9,913 nucleotides of DNA from Galactobacter sp. GTDB taxonomy: Bacteria; Actinomycetota; Actinomycetes; Actinomycetales; Micrococcaceae. The notes under the pieces were generated by a model. The model saw nothing but the letters and a program-made list of their open reading frames with translations, was not told the DNA's origin and made no database searches. The DNA is taken from contig NZ_JALAGT010000188.1 of assembly GCF_022712295.1 (NCBI RefSeq), positions 1 to 9,913 of the forward strand. Reading direction: 5' to 3'. Made by a program: the position numbers and the translations under genes. Numbering within the stretch: position 1 is the stretch's first letter; each line of letters begins with the position of its first letter. This document shows, piece by piece, positions 5,704 to 9,913 of this stretch.

Positions 5704-6782
5704 GCGTCGTGTCCTTGGGCATGCCGACCCTGCCGCGTAGGGCATCCGACCCGCTGGAGGCGAGGCCGGTGGGTGAGGATGTGTGGGAAGGCCCGCTCGT
5801 GGACCGCTTCGGCCGGGTCCACAAGGACCTGCGCATCTCCCTGACGGACAAGTGCAATCTGCGCTGCACCTACTGCATGCCTGCAGAGGGTGTGCAGTGG
5901 TTGCCCAAGCAGAACCTGCTGACCACGGACGAGATCGAACGAGTGGCCTCCGTGCTGGCACGCCTCGGGATCGAGGAGATCCGTCTGACCGGCGGTGAAC
6001 CGCTCCTGAGGCCGGACATCGTGGACGTGGTGGGCCGCCTCTCGACGTTGCATGGTCCGTTCGGACCGCTGGAGATCTCCATGACCACCAACGCCATCCG
6101 CTTGGATCGCAAGGTGGAGCAGTTGGTCGAGGCCGGGCTGACACGCGTGAACATCAGCCTGGACACCGTGAACCCAGAACGCTTCAAGAACCTCACCAGG
6201 CGGGAACGCTTCGAGGACGTGGTGCTCGGCATCGAGGCCGCTCGGGACGCGGGATTGCACCCGTTGAAGCTCAACGCCGTGGCCATGCGCAACGTGAATG
6301 ATGACGAGTTCTGCGACCTGCTGCGCTTCGCCGTGAAGTACCAGGCCGAGCTGCGCTTCATCGAGCAGATGCCCTTGGATGCCGGGCACACGTGGTCCCG
6401 GCACACCATGGTTCCCGGGCAGGAGATCCTGGACCAGCTCTCTTCCGAGTTCAGCCTGGCTCCGAAGGGGGAGCGCGGCGCCAGCCCTGCCGAGGTGTTC
6501 ACCGTGGACGGCGGACCAGCCACGGTAGGTGTCATCGCCTCGGTCACGGCGCCGTTCTGCGGTGCGTGCGACCGAGTCCGACTCACGGCCGACGGGCAGC
6601 TGCGCAATTGTCTCTTCGCCCGCGACGAATCGGATCTGCTCACCCTGATGCGTGGTGGCTGCACCGACGAACAGATCGCCGCGATGGTCCGTTCCTCGAT
6701 CGAGGCCAAGCTTCCAGGGCACGGGATCAACGACCCAGGCTTCCTGCAGCCGGACCGCCCCATGTCCGCCATCGGCGGCTGA
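5700..6782 (+). CDS. moaA: GTP 3',8-cyclase (MoaA), radical SAM
   Basis: First Moco step: radical SAM cyclisation of GTP to 3',8-cyclo-7,8-dihydro-GTP, which MoaC then converts to cyclic pyranopterin. The 360-residue protein has the radical SAM cluster motif CNLRCTYC (Cys52, 56, 59), TGGEP (97-101), TTNAIRL (129-135), NISLDT (151-156), and the second 4Fe-4S site with Cys287, Cys290 and Cys304 (FCGACDRVRL to LRNC). It ends in the GlyGly tail (359-360) needed for activity in MoaA. GTG 5700 overlaps the moaE stop (GTGA), so moaE and moaA are coupled. About 30 residues precede the conserved core, a usual extension in this phylum. Its stop is 22 bases from the stop of the convergent moaD. Confidence 0.97.
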   Translation: MSVVSLGMPTLPRRASDPLEARPVGEDVWEGPLVDRFGRVHKDLRISLTDKCNLRCTYCMPAEGVQWLPKQNLLTTDEIERVASVLARLGIEEIRLTGGEPLLRPDIVDVVGRLSTLHGPFGPLEISMTTNAIRLDRKVEQLVEAGLTRVNISLDTVNPERFKNLTRRERFEDVVLGIEAARDAGLHPLKLNAVAMRNVNDDEFCDLLRFAVKYQAELRFIEQMPLDAGHTWSRHTMVPGQEILDQLSSEFSLAPKGERGASPAEVFTVDGGPATVGVIASVTAPFCGACDRVRLTADGQLRNCLFARDESDLLTLMRGGCTDEQIAAMVRSSIEAKLPGHGINDPGFLQPDRPMSAIGG

Positions 6783-6804
6783 GTGGCGCCGAAACGGATG
6801 AGTC

Positions 6805-7044
6805 TCACCCGCCGGCAAACGGGGGGAGCACGTCCACGGTTGCGGAATCCGGCACCACGGTTTCATCGTCATCGAGCCGGGTGCCTTCGGCCAAGAGGGA
6901 ACACCGTCCAAGCACGCGGGCGAACTCCGGCCCATGCGCCTCGATCAAGGCAGAACGCAGGGCAGCCAGGTTCAGCGGGCCGTCCACGACGGACTCGTCC
7001 AGCCCTGCGGCGTCAGCCGCACCTGCAAAGAACCGGATCTTCAC
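6805..7044 (-). CDS. moaD: Molybdopterin synthase sulfur-carrier subunit (MoaD)
   Basis: Small ubiquitin-like sulfur carrier of 79 residues. It starts VKIRFFAGAADAAG (GTG initiator), a typical MoaD/ThiS first strand, and ends PPFAGG; the C-terminal GlyGly is adenylated and then thiocarboxylated before docking into MoaE. The GTG at 7044-7042 overlaps the mobA stop in a GTGA arrangement, and AAGGGGG (7055-7049) is a ribosome binding site 4 bases upstream. A longer frame continues upstream, but it is the antisense/out-of-phase shadow of mobA. moaD is the last gene of the minus-strand arm and converges on moaA with a 22-base gap that contains no evident terminator. Confidence 0.92.
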   Translation of the reverse strand: MKIRFFAGAADAAGLDESVVDGPLNLAALRSALIEAHGPEFARVLGRCSLLAEGTRLDDDETVVPDSATVDVLPPFAGG

Positions 7045-7988
7045 TTGGCCCCCTTCGCGGAATCGCCGGAGTCGTCGCCGTCGGGGTGGGTCTCTCGCCA
7101 GGCCTCGACCCGCGCGGAAACCGCCGAGGCGGCGTCCTCGACCGACATCCCGGCAGCCACGGCCTGCCCCATCAGGTAGGTGGTGATCGGCCCGCCGGGA
7201 CGGGTGACGGTGTGCGCCACGTCCCGTGTCAGATCCAGCAGCAACTCGGTGGGCACGGTCGCTGGGTCCAGCCCCAGCGCGGGTGCCACCTCGGCGATCC
7301 ACTCCGGTAGTTCGGGTGGCGGTGTGCGGTGCATGGGGCTCTCCTTCGCGTAGTTTCTGACATCGTCCCAGGTATCCAGATCCACGGCATCCCCCCGCAC
7401 GTCGGGCACCCGCCGCAGACACAACGGTCCGACGACGCGGCGCAGCGGAGCGCCGTCCACGTCGCCCGCAGCGGCGAGCGCCGCCGTCAGGGAGGGGACC
7501 CGGTAGAGCCCGGCCAGCCATTGGTCGCGGCCGGTGGCGTCCTGGATGATGGCGCCGTCCTCTGCGTCCCCCAATGGCCGGGCGGCGAGGGCCGTGTGGA
7601 TCGTCTCGACGAGTCCGGCGGCGCGCGGGAGGTCGCAGGCCAGCAACCAGACCAGGCCAGGGACGGAAGAATGCCCGACGACGTGTGTCTCCGCTGCGCT
7701 GTTCGTCGACAGGGCGCTCAGCCCAGCCGCGAGCGCGGCGGCCGGGCCGCCGAAGGCGGGTTCCTCGCGGGTGACGAGGACACCCCGTCGGGCAAGATGT
7801 TCTGGTCCCACCAACACCAGCGGGGAGACTCCCGAGAGCGCTGCCAGCGCGTGATCCACGAGGGCCGCTCCGTCCACCTGGACGGATGCCTTGTCGGCTC
7901 CGCCGAGGCGGGAGGCCCGGCCCCCGGCGACGACGATGCCTGCAGCGCGCTCGCCACCTGTGCGGACGTGGGGGAGGGCGGCACTCAT
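7041..7988 (-). CDS. mobA: Molybdenum cofactor guanylyltransferase (MobA-like) fused to a DUF6457-like domain
   Basis: A 315-residue two-domain protein. Residues about 14-212 are a MobA-type nucleotidyltransferase, which would join GMP (or CMP in MocA relatives) to Mo-molybdopterin: GIVVAGGRASRLGGADKA (17-34) is the nucleotide-binding loop with Arg27 and Lys33, LLACDLPRA (115-123) has the metal-binding Asp119, and DLDTWDDVR (203-211) closes the domain. Residues about 225-298 (LPEWIAEVAPALGLD onward) are a helical segment that I recognise as DUF6457, found alone or fused in actinobacteria and of unknown function; it ends in an acidic/Lys tail. ATG 7988 overlaps the moaC stop (ATGA) and has only a weak ribosome binding site, so translation is probably coupled. 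GTP versus CTP preference cannot be read from the sequence. An internal start at Met219 is listed separately. Confidence 0.88.
   Translation of the reverse strand: MSAALPHVRTGGERAAGIVVAGGRASRLGGADKASVQVDGAALVDHALAALSGVSPLVLVGPEHLARRGVLVTREEPAFGGPAAALAAGLSALSTNSAAETHVVGHSSVPGLVWLLACDLPRAAGLVETIHTALAARPLGDAEDGAIIQDATGRDQWLAGLYRVPSLTAALAAAGDVDGAPLRRVVGPLCLRRVPDVRGDAVDLDTWDDVRNYAKESPMHRTPPPELPEWIAEVAPALGLDPATVPTELLLDLTRDVAHTVTRPGGPITTYLMGQAVAAGMSVEDAASAVSARVEAWRETHPDGDDSGDSAKGAK
7332..7346 (-). promoter_or_regulatory. Internal ribosome binding site and ATG at the MobA/DUF6457 junction
   Basis: Inside mobA, at the linker before the DUF6457-like domain, AAGGAG (7346-7341) is followed after 6 bases (AGCCCC) by ATG (7334-7332, Met219). 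This is a far better Shine-Dalgarno arrangement than that of mobA itself. Translation from here would give a free 97-residue DUF6457 protein ending at 7041, in frame with the fusion. It may be a working second start or the relic of a once separate gene. Confidence 0.4.
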
Positions 7989-8458
7989 GCGCGGTGCCAG
8001 TCCCCGCTCTTGCCGCCGGTCTTGGCGAGCAGCTCGATGCGTTCGATGGCGACGGACTTGTCCAGGCCCTTGAGCATGTCCACCACGGTGAGGGCGGCGA
8101 CGGAAACGGCGGTGAAGGCCTCCATCTCCACCCCGGTGCGGTCGGCGGTGCGCACGGTCGCGGTGATCTCGACGCCGGAGTCCTGGATCTCCAGGTCCAC
8201 GGTGGCGCCGTGGACGCCGATGACGTGGGCCAGCGGCAACAGTTCGGGGGTCTTCTTGGCTGCCTGGATGCCGGCGATCCGGGCCACGGCGAGCACGTCT
8301 CCCTTGGGGACGGACCCGTCCCGCAGCGCGGCGACCACGGTGGGGGAAGCCATGACGTGCCCGCGGGCGGTGGCGGAGCGGACCGTGGGGACCTTCTCGG
8401 TGACGTCCACCATGCGGGCGTGCCCGGCGGCGTCCAGGTGGGTGAATTGTTGACTCAT
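7985..8458 (-). CDS. moaC: Cyclic pyranopterin monophosphate synthase (MoaC)
   Basis: Second Moco step, converting 3',8-cyclo-7,8-dihydro-GTP to cyclic pyranopterin monophosphate. The 157-residue protein keeps the family frame: THLDAAGHARMVDV (6-19), KGDVLAVARIAGIQAAKKT (52-70), TGVEMEAFTAVSVAAL (108-123), VVDMLK (125-130) and LLAKTGGKSGD (143-153). The catalytic residues by comparison with E. coli MoaC are present: Lys52, His78, Asp127 and Lys130. The usual PLCHP motif reads PLAHV here (75-79), with Cys to Ala and Pro to Val, while the His is kept. ATG 8458 overlaps the moeA stop (ATGA), and its own stop overlaps the mobA start. Family identity is secure; the altered motif looks like a lineage variant rather than loss of function. 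Confidence 0.95.
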   Translation of the reverse strand: MSQQFTHLDAAGHARMVDVTEKVPTVRSATARGHVMASPTVVAALRDGSVPKGDVLAVARIAGIQAAKKTPELLPLAHVIGVHGATVDLEIQDSGVEITATVRTADRTGVEMEAFTAVSVAALTVVDMLKGLDKSVAIERIELLAKTGGKSGDWHRA

Positions 8459-9660
8459 GCGAGCACCATGACGGTGACGTCATCTCCTTCGTTGACCCGC
8501 TCCACGTGGGCGGGGATGAGTGCGAGCGCCTGGGCCTTGGACAGGGAGGCGACCAGATGGGAACCGGAACCGCCGCTCGTGGCCGCCGCCACGCCGTGGT
8601 CTCCGACGAAAACGGCGGGCAACACCTGGGCACGGCCGGGCGGGGTCTTCCAGGAAGCGGAGGCTGTGCGGGTGATCTCCGGGCGGAAGAGGTCGGTGTG
8701 GCCTGCGAGCTTGCGCAGGGCGGGGCGGACGAAGACCTCGAAACAGGTCGCGACCGCCACCGGGTTTCCGGGGAGCGCGAAGATGAGCGCGTCGTCGTCC
8801 CGAACCCCGAACCCTTGGGGTTTACCGGGTTGGATGCCGACCTTGTCGAAGCGAACGCCGCGGGGAGCCAGGGTCTCCTTGACGACGTCGTAGGCGCCGA
8901 CGCTGGCTCCCCCGGAGAGGATCACAGCGTCGGCCTCGGCGGCATCCACGAGTGAGGCCAGACGTTGACCTTCGTCGTCGCGGACCCTGTCCACGGAGGC
9001 CAGCTCCATCCCGGCGGCTCGCAGGGCGGCGGTGAGGACCACGGAGTTGGACTCCGGGATCTGCCCGCGCGTGGGGTTCGCGGATGGATCGATCAACTCC
9101 GAGCCCGTGGAGATCACGGCCACGCGGGGGCGGCGGTGCACGGGAACCTGGCCATACCCGGCGGACGCCACCGCCCCCAGCTGCCAGGGTCCAAGCACCG
9201 TTCCCGCAGCGAGGGTGACGGCACCGTCGGCGATGTCCTCGCCCCGCCTGCGGATGTGGGCACCCGGCTTCGGCTCGGTGGTGACCTCGATCCAGGCCGG
9301 TACCCCATGCTCGTCGGCCGGCCCAGCGGTGACCTGCTCGATCGGCACCACGGCGTCGGCCTGCGTGGGCATCGGTGCGCCGGTCATGATGCGGGCTGCC
9401 TGGCGCGGCCCCAGTGCGGGATCCTCGCCGCTGCCGGCAGGAACGTCCGCCACGACCTCCAGACGCGCACCAGCTTGGGCCTCGGTGCGGTGGACGGCGT
9501 ACCCGTCCATGGCCGAGTTGTCGAAGAGCGGAACTGGCCAGCGGGACACGAGGTCCTCAGCCAGGACGCAGCCCCCGGCCTGCTCAAGGGGCACCGTGAC
9601 GACGGGCAGTGGCTTCGCCGCATCCAGGATGCGGGCGCGGTGCTCCTCCCAGGGGATCAT
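8455..9660 (-). CDS. moeA: Molybdopterin molybdenumtransferase (MoeA)
   Basis: Inserts molybdenum from molybdate into adenylylated molybdopterin, following MogA. The 401-residue protein has the normal MoeA domain order: N-terminal region with PLFDNSAMDGYAV (44-56; Asp52 at the essential Asp), IMTGAPMP (91-98), the RRRGEDI strand (137-143), the MogA-like domain with STGSEL (184-189), PESNS (202-206), SGGASVGAYD (249-258), GIQPGKPQGFG (275-285) and ALPGNPVAV (295-303), then a C-terminal beta-barrel domain (about 325-401). ATG 9660 is chosen because it starts the family-typical IPWEEHRARIL sequence, has AAGGAG (9670-9665) upstream, and overlaps the stop of the preceding gene (ATGA). The frame stays open further upstream, but that part is Arg/Pro-rich shadow sequence opposite the rhodanese gene. 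Confidence 0.96.
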   Translation of the reverse strand: MIPWEEHRARILDAAKPLPVVTVPLEQAGGCVLAEDLVSRWPVPLFDNSAMDGYAVHRTEAQAGARLEVVADVPAGSGEDPALGPRQAARIMTGAPMPTQADAVVPIEQVTAGPADEHGVPAWIEVTTEPKPGAHIRRRGEDIADGAVTLAAGTVLGPWQLGAVASAGYGQVPVHRRPRVAVISTGSELIDPSANPTRGQIPESNSVVLTAALRAAGMELASVDRVRDDEGQRLASLVDAAEADAVILSGGASVGAYDVVKETLAPRGVRFDKVGIQPGKPQGFGVRDDDALIFALPGNPVAVATCFEVFVRPALRKLAGHTDLFRPEITRTASASWKTPPGRAQVLPAVFVGDHGVAAATSGGSGSHLVASLSKAQALALIPAHVERVNEGDDVTVMVLA

Positions 9661-9913
9661 GCTTCTCCTTCGGTTGCGCTCTGGTGCGCTGCGGTGGGTC
9701 CGTGGTCGGCGTACCCGCCGGACAGCACCCGGATGTCCGTCTCGGGGTTGGCGGCTGCCAGCGCGTGGGCCGCGGCGCGGGCCCGCGGGCCTTGCTGACA
9801 ATGCACGACGATCGGTGCGGCCGGCGCGGGAGCCGCGCCGTCGGCGTCGGGCAGGGGAATGCGCGCGGCGAGCGCCGCCACGGCGGCGGTGGGGTCGGCC
9901 AGGACGTCGGGCA
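9657..9913 (-). CDS. Rhodanese domain, probably C-terminal end of a MoeZ/MoeB-type MoaD-activating protein (partial)
   Basis: The frame is open from the right edge of the window to a TGA at 9659-9657, so only the last 84 or so residues are seen; a GTG at 9881 is internal. The segment holds the second half of a rhodanese domain: PIVVHCQQGPRAR, where the Cys is the persulfide-bearing residue in the HCxxGxRA pattern, then VLSGGYADHGP, matching the LxGGxxxW-like end with His where many rhodaneses have Trp. In actinobacterial Moco operons this domain usually ends a MoeZ/MoeB-like E1 enzyme that adenylates the MoaD C-terminus and passes sulfur to it, which fits the moeA neighbour (ATGA overlap) and the moaD at the end of the arm. 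A stand-alone rhodanese is possible because the adenylyltransferase domain is outside the window. Confidence 0.75.
   Translation of the reverse strand, partial: PDVLADPTAAVAALAARIPLPDADGAAPAPAAPIVVHCQQGPRARAAAHALAAANPETDIRVLSGGYADHGPTAAHQSATEGEA

Noticed and set aside
6783..7310. Plus-strand open frames downstream of moaA
   Set aside because: Arg/Pro-rich, no recognisable domain, and opposite moaD and mobA.
7045..7521. N-terminal extension of the moaD frame over mobA
   Set aside because: The 79-residue form starting at GTG 7044 matches MoaD exactly at both ends; the extension is Arg/Gly-rich shadow sequence of mobA.
7989..8633. Upstream extension of the mobA frame, and a 215-residue extension over moaC
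   Set aside because: It is the out-of-phase shadow of moaC and moeA. The ATGA overlap at 7985-7988 and the family-typical start place the real mobA start at 7988.
8965..9798. Plus-strand open frame of about 277 residues opposite moeA
   Set aside because: Antisense to a complete and well-conserved moeA; no ribosome binding site or domain pattern supports it.

Overview
The window is high-GC DNA from an actinobacterium, most likely of the Micrococcales and perhaps Micrococcaceae-like. Pointers are the strong G/C third-position bias, GTG starts, 4-base start/stop overlaps, a probable leaderless promoter, an LAxTG sorting signal, and a MobA protein carrying a C-terminal DUF6457-like domain. The assignment rests on sequence style, not on a marker gene.

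Layout, left to right. (1) Positions 1-282 are the 3' end of a cell-wall-anchored surface protein, closed by a hairpin terminator. (2) Positions 390-3729 hold a one-carbon cassette: a promoter with an inverted repeat inside its spacer, then metF (methylenetetrahydrofolate reductase), purU (formyltetrahydrofolate deformylase) and a LigM/DesA-type tetrahydrofolate-dependent O-demethylase. (3) After a very strong hairpin comes a PadR-family regulator (3853-4449). (4) Positions 4450-4765 are non-coding: two large stem-loops, a tRNA-Ser(CGA) gene on the minus strand, and divergent promoters for the tRNA and for mogA. (5) Positions 4766-9913 are a molybdenum cofactor (Moco) biosynthesis locus: mogA-moaE-moaA on the plus strand face moeZ/moeB-like(partial)-moeA-moaC-mobA-moaD on the minus strand, with 22 bp between the two stop codons in the middle.

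How the genes work together. In the first module the O-demethylase would move a methyl group from a methoxylated aromatic compound (vanillate, syringate or similar) onto tetrahydrofolate. MetF would oxidise the 5-methyl-THF to methylene-THF. A cyclohydrolase/dehydrogenase (FolD, not in this window) would give 10-formyl-THF, and PurU would release formate and free THF. The neighbouring PadR protein is the obvious candidate regulator, since several PadR proteins sense phenolic acids. In the second module MoaA and MoaC make cyclic pyranopterin, MoaD/MoaE with the adenylyltransferase/rhodanese protein add the dithiolene sulfurs, MogA and MoeA insert molybdenum, and MobA adds a nucleotide. No molybdoenzyme and no molybdate transporter lie in the window.

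The items most worth a second look are the O-demethylase cassette with its operator-like promoter, a possible internal translation start that would release the DUF6457 domain of MobA as a free small protein, the altered substrate-pocket motif in MoaC, and the structured DNA between padR and tRNA-Ser.
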